Of a stretch of DNA of 64,000 nt, positions 16,934 to 24,152 are shown in pieces. The notes below the pieces were generated by a model. That model was not told the origin of the DNA and made no database searches. It saw only the letters and a list, made by a program, of their open reading frames with translations. Location: positions 36,675 through 100,674 of the forward strand of contig CAMXPV010000009.1 in assembly GCA_947245585.1 (NCBI GenBank), written 5' to 3'. The stretch's first letter is position 1, and each line of letters starts with the position of its first letter. Made by a program: the position numbers and the translations under genes. The stretch is from an uncultured Lachnospiraceae bacterium. Lineage in GTDB: Bacteria > Bacillota > Clostridia > Lachnospirales > Lachnospiraceae.

Positions 16934-19333
16934 TTACATTTCCATTTTTACCTTTCTCGTCAGCTTCGTCGCCTCTTTATAGGGTCTAAACAGCATATAA
17001 ATCATGCCGCCGAGGATTGCGATGGCTGCAAGCAGACCGATGGCATTCAAATTTCCCGTAAGCGCCGAGCCAATCTGGTAAACCGTCAACGCCACCGCGT
17101 AAGCCAACCCGCACTGATAACCGATGGCAAACCACGTCCATCTCGCGCTGTTCATCTCCCTCTTGATCGCGCCGATGGCCGCAAAGCAGGGCGCGCACAG
17201 GAGGTTAAATACAAGGAAAGAATAACCCGCCACCTGACTGAAGTTTGCGCCGATCTCCGGCCATCCGCCGGGATAGAGGATACCCATGGTGCCGACAATA
17301 TTTTCCTTTGCCACAAGCCCGGTGATGGAAGCCACCGCCGCCTGCCAGTTACCCCACCCAAGGGGTGTAAAGATCCATGCAATCGCGCTGCCGACCGCCG
17401 CAAGGAGCGACTGGTCCATCTCCTCCTCGGCAAGCATCCGAAAGCCATCCGCGGTAAATCCAAAGTAAGTCGTAAACCAGATCACGATGGTGGAGAGCAG
17501 GATGATCGTGCCCGCCTTCTTGATGAAAGACCATCCCCGTTCCCACATGGAGCGCAGCACATTGCCCACCGTGGGCATATGATAGGCCGGAAGCTCCATA
17601 ACGAAAGGAGCGGGATCGCCGGAAAACATTTTCGTCTTTTTTAACATGATACCCGAAATAATAATCGCCGCCATGCCCACAAAGTATGCGCTCGTTGCCA
17701 CCCATGCGGAACCGCCGAAGATCGCTCCCGCCACCATAGAGATAAACGGAACCTTCGCGCCGCAGGGGATAAATGTCGTCGTCATAATCGTCATTCTGCG
17801 GTCACGCTCGTTTTCAATGGTCCTGGATGCCATAATGCCCGGAATGCCGCAGCCCGTACCGATTAACATCGGGATAAAGGACTTGCCGGACAGACCAAAC
17901 TTACGGAAAATACGGTCAAGCACGAAGGCGATACGCGCCATATAGCCGCAGGCCTCCAGGAATGCGAGGAGCAGAAAGAGCACAAGCATCTGCGGCACAA
18001 AGCCGAGCACCGCGCCCACACCGGCCACGATACCGTCGTTGATCAGCCCCGCGAGCCATTCCGCCGCGCCTGCTGCCTCCAACGCACCGCCGACCAGAAC
18101 CGGAACGCCAGGTACCCATACGCCGTAAGCCGCAGGGTCTGGCTCTTCGCCATACCGTTCCACCACCGCAAACGCTTCTTCGTAATCCGCAAGGGAAGCC
18201 GTCTCTATCATCACTTCCAACGTTTCCTCGTCCTCTACTTCATAAGAGAAGTCGCCCACAGGCTCCACACCATTTTCTTCCACGTAAGCGTCGTAACCGT
18301 CCACAATCAGCGCCGCGTCGCCGTATTCCTCAGCCGCCTCCCCGTAGTCTGAAGAACCGATGCCGAGCAGATGAAAGCCATCGCCAAACAGTCCGTCGTT
18401 TGCCCAATCCGTGGCGTTTGCTCCCACCGTCACCATGGAAATATAATACACCAAAAACATAATAACTGCAAAGATCGGCAGTCCCAGAAAACGGTTTGTG
18501 ACAACCCTGTCAATTTTATCGGAAGTGGTCAACTTTCCTGCGGACTTTTTCTTCAGGCAGCCCTTGATAATGCTTCCGATATAGATATAACGCTCGTTGG
18601 TGATGATGGACTCCGCGTCGTCGTCCATTTCCTTTTCTGCCGCCTTAATGTCCTCCTCGATATGGTTCTGTACCGTCAGATCCAGGCTTAACTGCTCCAA
18701 CACCTTGTCGTCCCGCTCAAACAGTTTGATGGCATACCAACGCTGCTGCTCCTCCGGCAGGCCGTGTACGGCCGCCTCCTCGATGTGGGCAAGGGCGTGC
18801 TCCACGGTTCCGGAAAAGGTGTGCATGGGGACAGTCCTGCCATTCCTTGCCGCGTCGATCGCAGCCTCCGCAGCCTCCATGATGCCGGTTCCTTTCAGGG
18901 CGGAAATCTCCACCACTTTGCAGCCTAACTGCCTGGACAGCTCCGCCGTGTTGATCTGGTCGCCGTTTTTCTCCACCACGTCCATCATGTTGATGGCAAC
19001 TACCACAGGGATGCCGAGCTCGATAAGCTGTGTTGTCAGATATAAATTTCTCTCTAAATTCGTGCCGTCAATCAGATTCAGGATCGCGTCGGGACGCTCG
19101 CTGATCAGATAATTTCTTGCCACCACTTCCTCCAGCGTATAGGGAGAAAGGGAATAAATACCGGGAAGGTCGGTGATCGTCACACCGTCGTGCTTCTTTA
19201 ATTTTCCTTCCTTCTTTTCCACCGTGACACCCGGCCAGTTTCCGACAAACTGATTGGAACCGGTCAGCGCGTTGAACAGCGTCGTTTTTCCGCAGTTCGG
19301 GTTACCCGCAAGGGCAATTCGCATACTCATCAT
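16934..19333 (-). CDS. feoB: Ferrous iron transport protein B
   Basis: The 799-residue protein has an N-terminal GTPase domain: G1 GNPNCGKTTLF near residue 10, G2 VGNWPGVTVEKKEG, G3 DLPGIYSLSPYT and G4 NMMD. A helical GDI-like region and a membrane core with two Gate repeats follow, including IPMLIGTGCGIPGIMASRTI and AGAIFGGSAWV. FeoB imports Fe(II). Between the first and second membrane segments it carries an acidic extracytoplasmic insert of roughly 90 residues (about 18105-18390) that standard FeoB lacks. The ATG at 19333 follows AAGGAG by 7 bases. Two feoA genes lie upstream, and an iron-box-like dyad lies in the feoA-feoB gap. Confidence 0.97.
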   Translation of the reverse strand: MMSMRIALAGNPNCGKTTLFNALTGSNQFVGNWPGVTVEKKEGKLKKHDGVTITDLPGIYSLSPYTLEEVVARNYLISERPDAILNLIDGTNLERNLYLTTQLIELGIPVVVAINMMDVVEKNGDQINTAELSRQLGCKVVEISALKGTGIMEAAEAAIDAARNGRTVPMHTFSGTVEHALAHIEEAAVHGLPEEQQRWYAIKLFERDDKVLEQLSLDLTVQNHIEEDIKAAEKEMDDDAESIITNERYIYIGSIIKGCLKKKSAGKLTTSDKIDRVVTNRFLGLPIFAVIMFLVYYISMVTVGANATDWANDGLFGDGFHLLGIGSSDYGEAAEEYGDAALIVDGYDAYVEENGVEPVGDFSYEVEDEETLEVMIETASLADYEEAFAVVERYGEEPDPAAYGVWVPGVPVLVGGALEAAGAAEWLAGLINDGIVAGVGAVLGFVPQMLVLFLLLAFLEACGYMARIAFVLDRIFRKFGLSGKSFIPMLIGTGCGIPGIMASRTIENERDRRMTIMTTTFIPCGAKVPFISMVAGAIFGGSAWVATSAYFVGMAAIIISGIMLKKTKMFSGDPAPFVMELPAYHMPTVGNVLRSMWERGWSFIKKAGTIILLSTIVIWFTTYFGFTADGFRMLAEEEMDQSLLAAVGSAIAWIFTPLGWGNWQAAVASITGLVAKENIVGTMGILYPGGWPEIGANFSQVAGYSFLVFNLLCAPCFAAIGAIKREMNSARWTWFAIGYQCGLAYAVALTVYQIGSALTGNLNAIGLLAAIAILGGMIYMLFRPYKEATKLTRKVKMEM
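18105..18390 (-). other. Acidic insert in FeoB extracytoplasmic loop
   Basis: Within FeoB, residues about 315-410 between the first and second membrane segments are rich in Asp, Glu and Tyr, for example SSDYGEAAEEYGDAALIVDG and SYEVEDEETLEVMIETASLA. The loop is short in well-known FeoB proteins. A metal-capture role is conceivable but is only inference. Confidence 0.6.
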
Positions 19334-19350
19334 TTTTCCACTCCTTCTTA

Positions 19351-19364
19351 TTAGTTTTCCCTAA
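19351..19364. promoter_or_regulatory. Iron-box-like dyad between feoA and feoB
   Basis: TTAG-TTTTCC-CTAA, the same TTAG-N6-CTAA pattern as at the feo promoter, lies 17 bases upstream of the feoB start and beyond the feoA stop. It could form an internal operator or roadblock. Confidence 0.45.
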
Positions 19365-19399
19365 CCATTAATCTGAAAATAAAGGGGATACCCCCCCTG

Positions 19400-19621
19400 T
19401 CAGTCAACCTCTATCATTTCCGCGTCTGCTTTTCGGATCGAAAGTTCATAGCCACGAACCCTCACTTCGATCGGATCGCCCAAGGGAGCCACCTTGCGAA
19501 TCTGCACATCCACGCCTTTCGTCAGTCCCATGTCCATGATCCGGCGTTTGACTGCGCCCTCTCCGTGGAGTTTCACCACCCGGACGCTGTCGCCGACCTT
19601 TACTTCTTTCAGTGTTTTCAT
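19400..19621 (-). CDS. feoA: FeoA-family protein (second copy)
   Basis: The 73-residue cytoplasmic protein has an SH3-like fold (MKTLKEVKVGDSVRVVKL, then RRIMDMGLTKGVDVQIRKVA and DPIEVRVRGYELSIRKADA). FeoA proteins are small partners thought to modulate the FeoB GTPase. The start at 19621 is preceded by GAGGAGGAAG; the longer frame to 19687 has no ribosome site. It lies 25 bases after the first feoA and 66 bases before feoB. Two adjacent feoA genes are common in Clostridia. Confidence 0.92.
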   Translation of the reverse strand: MKTLKEVKVGDSVRVVKLHGEGAVKRRIMDMGLTKGVDVQIRKVAPLGDPIEVRVRGYELSIRKADAEMIEVD

Positions 19622-19646
19622 TCCGTCTTCCTCCTCATTTCTCATT

Positions 19647-19859
19647 TTAGACCAAAATTTTTTGCGCCATCTCTTTGCTGACTGCAATGCGGGAATTCTT
19701 CACATTCACGATCACATTTCCACCAATGGCGCTGACTACCGTGACCGCCCCTCCCACAACAAAACCGAGGTTTTCCAGATGTGCCTTGATTTCCTGCTTT
19801 CCTCCGATTTTTCTGATGATGTTTTCCTCGCCTGTTTCTGCTAATGTAAGCGGCATCAT
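19647..19859 (-). CDS. feoA: FeoA-family protein (first copy)
   Basis: The 70-residue protein reads MMPLTLAETGEENIIRKIGG, then HLENLGFVVGGAVTVVSAIG and VNVKNSRIAVSKEMAQKI. The FeoA fold is recognisable from the LAE-G-x-(I/V)-x-x-I-x-G start and the central GFxxGxxVxV strand. GGAGG lies 5 bases before the ATG at 19859. It is the first gene of the feo operon, with a leader of about 90 bases that contains an iron-box-like dyad. Divergence from the second feoA suggests the two are not interchangeable. Confidence 0.9.
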   Translation of the reverse strand: MMPLTLAETGEENIIRKIGGKQEIKAHLENLGFVVGGAVTVVSAIGGNVIVNVKNSRIAVSKEMAQKILV

Positions 19860-19898
19860 AAGTACCTCCATTCCCAAACATTTTGTGCAGCATATGTA

Positions 19899-19912
19899 TT
19901 AGTCTTCGCTAA
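19899..19912. promoter_or_regulatory. Iron-box-like dyad in the feo leader
   Basis: TTAG-TCTTCG-CTAA, the third-best match of the set. It lies about 40-50 bases downstream of the predicted feo transcription start. Confidence 0.45.
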
Positions 19913-19931
19913 CCCCATGTGTGAAATAAGA

Positions 19932-19947
19932 GTTAGCTATTGCTAAC
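19932..19947. promoter_or_regulatory. Iron-box-like dyad at the feo transcription start
   Basis: GTTAGCTATTGCTAAC is a perfect 6+4+6 dyad. It begins just beyond the predicted transcription start of feoA, an ideal position for a repressor. The half-sites resemble those of DtxR/IdeR-type boxes (TTAGG/CCTAA). Confidence 0.65.
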
Positions 19948-19955
19948 CATATATT

Positions 19956-19984
19956 ATCATATGACTGCGTACAGCCTTTGTCAA
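19956..19984 (-). promoter_or_regulatory. Sigma-A promoter of the feo operon
   Basis: On the minus strand TTGACA (19979-19984) and TATGAT (19956-19961) are separated by exactly 17 bases. The predicted start near 19949 abuts the best iron-box-like dyad. The rest of 19860-20250 holds two more dyads, a hairpin with a 9-codon frame and the tRNA terminator. Confidence 0.8.
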
Positions 19985-20018
19985 TGCTATTTTGACTGTC
20001 GGCCGCAGTTTCATCACA

Positions 20019-20045
20019 CTAACCAATGTGTTAGGGAATGCTAAC
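20019..20045. promoter_or_regulatory. Tandem iron-box half-sites upstream of the feo promoter
   Basis: CTAAC, GTTAG and CTAAC occur at 20019, 20030 and 20041, each start 11 bases from the last. The last pair forms GTTAG-GGAATG-CTAAC (20030-20045), matching the dyad at the transcription start. It is about 80 bases upstream of that start, so dimers at both sites could interact. Confidence 0.5.
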
Positions 20046-20115
20046 TACCATTTTGTGCAAATTATCCATACTCATCCACCAGATTTTAACCTATCAAGTA
20101 AGGTTGCTTTTCACC

Positions 20116-20145
20116 TTACTCGCCGTGTGCCCCATGCGCTGCCAT
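20116..20145 (-). CDS. Possible 9-residue leader-type peptide in a hairpin
   Basis: Read on the minus strand, a perfect AGGAGG lies 8 bases before ATG 20145, which opens MAAHGAHGE and stops at 20116-20118. The ribosome site and start lie inside a hairpin (20130-20169) with outer stem CCCCATGC/GCATGGGG and inner stem GCTGC/GCAGC. It is downstream of the tRNA terminator and about 165 bases upstream of the feo start. Function is unknown and the match may be chance. Confidence 0.2.
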   Translation of the reverse strand: MAAHGAHGE

Positions 20146-20169
20146 AGCAGCTTCCTCCTCTGCATGGGG
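20130..20169. repeat. Branched hairpin downstream of tRNA-Glu
   Basis: The outer 8-bp stem CCCCATGC/GCATGGGG encloses a 5-bp stem GCTGC/GCAGC with a 4-base loop and a 10-base single-stranded stretch that carries AGGAGG on the minus strand. No U-tract follows. Confidence 0.5.
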
Positions 20170-20176
20170 CGTACAT

Positions 20177-20215
20177 AAAAAAAATACCGCAAACCGCATA
20201 AAATGAGGTTTCCGG
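20177..20215 (-). terminator. Terminator downstream of tRNA-Glu
   Basis: On the minus strand CCGGAAACC (20207-20215) pairs with GGTTTGCGG (20187-20195), with one G-G mismatch, and is followed by TATTTTTTTT. It lies 36 bases after the tRNA 3' end. Confidence 0.75.
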
Positions 20216-20250
20216 CATCCTTTAGGGTTGGGCTGTTCTAAAACAGTCAA

Positions 20251-20322
20251 CAGCTCGTAGGGGAATCGAACCCCTGTTTCCGCCGTGAGAGGGCGGCGTC
20301 TTAACCGCTTGACCAACGAGCC
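20251..20322 (-). tRNA. tRNA-Glu (CUC)
   Basis: The 72-base cloverleaf has a 7-bp acceptor stem (GGCTCGT with ACGAGCT, one G-U), D arm TGGTCAAGCGGTTAAGA and a CCGCC/GGCGG anticodon stem. The loop CTCTCAC places CTC at positions 34-36, and the T arm is AGGGG-TTCGATT-CCCCT. The discriminator base is G and CCA is not encoded. A TATAAT at 20345-20350 upstream is the likely -10 box. A U-tract terminator follows. Confidence 0.95.
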
Positions 20323-20450
20323 ATCTGATTGACACTTGCTTATTCTATTATATTTTCGTGAAGAATGCAAGTCTTTTTTACAATTTTTATGTGACAATCA
20401 TAATTTTTCTTTTATAGGTTTACATAATATAACCATTGCGATTTCCCGAC

Positions 20451-22196
20451 TCATGCGCTCCAATCTAACAGCCATACCTGATAATGCTCCGCGTCCTCCT
20501 GCGCAGGCTCTGCTTCCGCCTCTGTTACAAAAATGTCGGCAACGCGCATGGGTATCTCTACGCTGCTTTCGTCCGCAAACGTATACCGTACTGTCACACG
20601 GTCTTCCGCGTCATCGGAGACGGCTTCTCCCCTGCCGCCCGTCAGATTCAACATCCACGCTGCCGCCGTAACCGGATCTCTGTAGACCGCGTTGCGGTCC
20701 TCCCCGCCGTTTTCCCTGTCATACTCGGTCTGCGCCTGGATACCATCTAAAAAGCCCCTCTCCTCATAATCCGTAAACTGATATGTCCCGCCGATCAGAT
20801 ATGCCTCGTCAAATTCCGCCTTGGTAGAAATGTTGTTCAGATCATGAAGCACGCTGCCTGTCACCCGATAGTCCCCTTCTCCTCCCGCCCCCTGCCTGGC
20901 AAATTGAATCTCCTCCTTCCAAACCACCACATGAGGGTCGGAAGTCCATGCGTAATACCAGATTTCTGCGCTGCCCTCCTCTTTGGTCTCACCCTCATGC
21001 AGCGCAAAACGAAATTCATTGGGCCACGGACTGGAGAAGCCGAAGGTGTACACGTCTCCCTCCTTCTCTAACAGGGGCAGACTCTCATAGGCAGTCTCCT
21101 CATCCGCGTACATCCCCACCAACTGATTCCCGTACCGATCGCAGTATGCGTTGGCATAAACGCTGACAAAATCGTGCCTCAAAGCTTCCTCTGCCTCCTT
21201 CTCCTGCTGTTTTTCAGGGGCCCCCGGATTCAGCATTAGCCCCGCCGCCAGAGCGCACAATAGCACACCAAGCACAGCCGCCGTCACAATCCCGCTTTTC
21301 TTCCAACTGAGAATATTGCGGATACGGTTTTTTATCCCGCCCTCGCCAAAAGCCACCGGGCTTGCGTGAAAGCCCGATTTCTCACAGGAAAGCGACAAAA
21401 GCGCCCGCGAATACGCCTGCTTCACATCCTCCCCAAGCTGTCCTAACACCCTCTCATCGCAGGACATTTCCATATCGCTCTCCATCAGCCGAAAAGAAAG
21501 CCACACGAGTGGATTAAACCAGTGCAGGCAGACTGCACCCCAACCGATCAGCTTGACCAGATAATCCCTTCTGGCAATGTGGGCCCGCTCATGAGCGAGC
21601 ACATATTGGCCTTCTTCTGCCGACAAGTACGACGGCAGATAGATTCGCGGACGAAGAATACCAAACACAAAGGGCGTGGCCATCCCTTCCAACTCAAACA
21701 CACACCTTCCCGCCATTCCATCGGCTCCCTCCTTTGCAGGCCGCGCCCCGGACAAAAACCGCCGCAATCTGACCGCCGTCCAAACACTGTAGCCAAGCAG
21801 AACGCACACGCCTGTCATCCAAACCCACGCGCCCACAGCGAGAGCCTTTGTCCCCATCCCTGTCTCCTGCGCAGGAAACACACCTGCGGACACCATTGGC
21901 TTCGCCGCGCTTCCGTTCGTTTCGTCGGAAAAGTAACCCTTCCCCTGCCATACCTCCTGCTGCCCGTCGGAAAAAACTGCCTCGGACAGAATGGCCGTGT
22001 CCATTCGCAGCAGACTGAAACTACTGGTAAGAGAAATGGGGCACAACAGCCGAAACAGCACCACAGCCCAGAGCAGATAAGAAAATATCTTCGCCTGCCT
22101 GCGCAGCAAAAACCGCAATACAAGCACCGCCCCGATACAATACCCTGCCGTCAAACTCATATTCAGTATCTTAAGAAAAATCGCTGTCATGTCCAT
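20451..22196 (-). CDS. BlaR1/MecR1-like M56 membrane metallopeptidase sensor
   Basis: The 581-residue protein has several N-terminal membrane segments and the M56 zinc site AHERAHIARRDYL (HExxH at residues 202-206), followed by the conserved ESDMEMSCDERVL. A further membrane segment lies near residue 290. The C-terminal extracytoplasmic part (about 300-581) has none of the SxxK, SxN or KTG motifs of a penicillin-binding sensor, so it senses something else. In the family, signal binding activates the protease and relieves BlaI repression. The BlaI gene lies 101 bases upstream in the same operon. No beta-lactamase gene is nearby, so the targets are unknown. Confidence 0.85.
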   Translation of the reverse strand: MDMTAIFLKILNMSLTAGYCIGAVLVLRFLLRRQAKIFSYLLWAVVLFRLLCPISLTSSFSLLRMDTAILSEAVFSDGQQEVWQGKGYFSDETNGSAAKPMVSAGVFPAQETGMGTKALAVGAWVWMTGVCVLLGYSVWTAVRLRRFLSGARPAKEGADGMAGRCVFELEGMATPFVFGILRPRIYLPSYLSAEEGQYVLAHERAHIARRDYLVKLIGWGAVCLHWFNPLVWLSFRLMESDMEMSCDERVLGQLGEDVKQAYSRALLSLSCEKSGFHASPVAFGEGGIKNRIRNILSWKKSGIVTAAVLGVLLCALAAGLMLNPGAPEKQQEKEAEEALRHDFVSVYANAYCDRYGNQLVGMYADEETAYESLPLLEKEGDVYTFGFSSPWPNEFRFALHEGETKEEGSAEIWYYAWTSDPHVVVWKEEIQFARQGAGGEGDYRVTGSVLHDLNNISTKAEFDEAYLIGGTYQFTDYEERGFLDGIQAQTEYDRENGGEDRNAVYRDPVTAAAWMLNLTGGRGEAVSDDAEDRVTVRYTFADESSVEIPMRVADIFVTEAEAEPAQEDAEHYQVWLLDWSA

Positions 22197-22297
22197 GAAT
22201 CCGCCCTGTTCCTTTCCTGTATTTCCGTCCGATTCTCCTCATCCGGCAATCCCGTATCCGGATCTGTCCCAGCGCCGCCAGACCCGTCTGTGCACCG

Positions 22298-22660
22298 TCA
22301 GTTCCCCGTGTGCTCGTCGATCAGCCGCTTGATTTCCTCCGCCTGCTTTTTCGTCAGCTTCCCGCCTCCCATAAAAGCAGTCAAAAACCGGGGAATGGAG
22401 CCGCCGAAAGAATCCTCCACAAACTTTCTGCTCTTGTAGCTGTAAAACTCTTCCTCAGAGATGAGAGAGGTCACTACCGCATTTTCATTCTGAAAAATTC
22501 CCCTGTCGCACAATTTCTTTAACACCGTGTAGGTGGTCGATTTCTTCCAGTCAAATTCCTTCTCGCAAAGCTTCACCAACTCCGGGGATGCAATCGGTTC
22601 CCTCTGCCAGATCAGCTTCGCAAACCGGGCCTCCCCTTCCGCAAGTCTGTATTCTTTCAT
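22298..22660 (-). CDS. BlaI/MecI-family transcriptional repressor
   Basis: The 120-residue cytoplasmic regulator has an N-terminal winged helix (LAEGEARFAKLIWQREPIAS, then FDWKKSTTYTVLKKLCDRGI). The C-terminal dimerisation helix (FGGSIPRFLTAFMGGGKLTK, then AEEIKRLIDEH) is typical of BlaI, including the usual cleavage region near the middle. The ATG at 22660 has GGGGAAG 8 bases upstream. It precedes the BlaR1-like gene and presumably represses the pair as well as unlinked targets. Confidence 0.92.
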   Translation of the reverse strand: MKEYRLAEGEARFAKLIWQREPIASPELVKLCEKEFDWKKSTTYTVLKKLCDRGIFQNENAVVTSLISEEEFYSYKSRKFVEDSFGGSIPRFLTAFMGGGKLTKKQAEEIKRLIDEHTGN

Positions 22661-22690
22661 AAACGCCACTTCCCCATCCTGTCAAGACCA

Positions 22691-22717
22691 AGGGCAGCGA
22701 TTGTAAACCGCTGCCCT
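22691..22717. terminator. Hairpin between the amino-acid ABC operon and blaI
   Basis: AGGGCAGCG and CGCTGCCCT form a perfect 9-bp stem with a 9-base loop. It lies 16 bases past the ABC ATPase stop, where a terminator is expected, but no U-tract follows on the minus strand. The loop carries GTTTACAAT, so an operator role for the adjacent BlaI is also possible. Confidence 0.4.
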
Positions 22718-22732
22718 GCATCCTTTTCTCTC

Positions 22733-23476
22733 TTATAATACCTTGCTCAAAAAATCAATCGTCCTGGGCTCCTTCGGATGGTCAAGCACCTCCTCCGGCG
22801 TTCCCTCCTCGATGATATAGCCGCCCTCCATAAAAATCACGCGGCTTGCCACTTCTCTGGCAAACCCAATCTCATGGGTGACCACAATCATGGTCATGCC
22901 GTCCCTCGCAAGCTCCTTCATCACCGCAAGCACCTCTCCCACCATCTCAGGGTCAAGAGCGCTGGTCGGCTCATCAAACAGCATGATATCAGGATTCATC
23001 TCCAATGCCCTTGCTATCGCCACACGCTGTTTTTGTCCGCCGGAAAGCTGACTGGGATAGGCCTGCGCCTTATCCGAAAGCCCTACCCGCTCCAAAAGCT
23101 GCATGGCTTTGTTCCCTGCATCCTCCTTGGAGAGGGTCTTTAAATGCACCGGCGCAAGGGTCATGTTCTTTAAGACATTCAAGTGGTTAAACAGATTGAA
23201 ATGCTGAAACACCATGCCGATGTTTTCACGCACTTTATTGATATCCGTGTGCTTGTCGGTCACATCAAACCCGTCGATCACGATCTGGCCGGAGGTCGCC
23301 TTCTCCAACTGGTTCAGACACCGTAACAGAGTGGACTTGCCGCTGCCGGAAGGACCGATCAGCACAACCACCTCTCCCTCCGTCACTTCCAGACTGATGT
23401 CCTTAAGCACTTCCAGAGAGCCGAAATTCTTTTTTAGATTTTTAACGGAAATCTTTACGTCCGTATTACCTGCCAC
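22733..23476 (-). CDS. Polar amino-acid ABC transporter ATP-binding protein
   Basis: The 247-residue cytoplasmic ATPase has Walker [10 protein letters not shown] near residue 38, Q-loop QHFNLF, signature LSGGQKQR and Walker B IMLFDEPT with H-loop VTHE. The set matches the GlnQ/HisP type. It powers uptake through the permease encoded directly upstream. I chose GTG 23476 because GGAGG lies 7 bases before it; a TTG at 23494 overlaps that ribosome site. The start overlaps the permease gene by 11 bases, implying translational coupling. Confidence 0.95.
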   Translation of the reverse strand: MAGNTDVKISVKNLKKNFGSLEVLKDISLEVTEGEVVVLIGPSGSGKSTLLRCLNQLEKATSGQIVIDGFDVTDKHTDINKVRENIGMVFQHFNLFNHLNVLKNMTLAPVHLKTLSKEDAGNKAMQLLERVGLSDKAQAYPSQLSGGQKQRVAIARALEMNPDIMLFDEPTSALDPEMVGEVLAVMKELARDGMTMIVVTHEIGFAREVASRVIFMEGGYIIEEGTPEEVLDHPKEPRTIDFLSKVL

Positions 23477-24134
23477 GGTTGATCCTCCTCTCAATCTGCT
23501 TGGAAATCTTACTCAATATGGTAATGACAATCAGGTACATGATACCTACAACAGCCCATGCCTGCAGGTTCTTAAACGTATTGCCCATAATGGTCTTACC
23601 CACATTTGTAAGCTCCGGAAATCCGATGACCGAAAGGATGGACGTATCCTTCAAGGTAATGATAAACTGGTTGATAATCGACGGGATCATGGTGCGCACC
23701 GCCTGCGGAATCACAATCAACGCCATCCCTGCGGCGTAGGAAAGCCCGAGGCTTCTGCCCGCCTCCATCTGCCCTCTGTCCACGCTCTGGATCCCGGCCC
23801 GGATAATCTCCGCCATATATGCGCCACAGTTCATGGAAAGGGCAATCGTACCGCCCTGCAGCGCACTCATTCTGAAATTTGTAAAGCCCAGACTCTGAAT
23901 GCCGGACGGCACGCCAAAATAGATAAAATAAGCCAACACAATCAGGGGCACGCCGCGCACCGCATCCACATAGACCGTGCCGATAAAGTTAAGCACCCTG
24001 TTATGCCCCACATTCATCAGGCCGAAAATCATACCGATGACCGTGGCAAACACCAGTGAAAGCAGGCACAGCAAAAGCGTGTGCCCCATCGCCTTCAACA
24101 GCATTGTCCCGTATGTCTGTATTATCATTACCAT
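23466..24134 (-). CDS. Polar amino-acid ABC transporter permease
   Basis: The 222-residue membrane protein has about five membrane segments, the family start [21 protein letters not shown], and the EAA loop [27 protein letters not shown] near residue 140. Permeases of this His/Glu/Gln class work as homodimers when only one is encoded, as here. It is 18 bases downstream of the binding-protein gene and overlaps the ATPase gene. Confidence 0.95.
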   Translation of the reverse strand: MVMIIQTYGTMLLKAMGHTLLLCLLSLVFATVIGMIFGLMNVGHNRVLNFIGTVYVDAVRGVPLIVLAYFIYFGVPSGIQSLGFTNFRMSALQGGTIALSMNCGAYMAEIIRAGIQSVDRGQMEAGRSLGLSYAAGMALIVIPQAVRTMIPSIINQFIITLKDTSILSVIGFPELTNVGKTIMGNTFKNLQAWAVVGIMYLIVITILSKISKQIERRINRGR

Positions 24135-24152
24135 AAACGTTTTCCTCTTATC

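Noticed and set aside
20116..20397. 93-residue minus-strand open frame across tRNA-Glu
   Set aside because: It runs through the tRNA gene and its terminator, so it cannot be a normal protein. Only its last nine codons have a ribosome site and are listed separately at low confidence.
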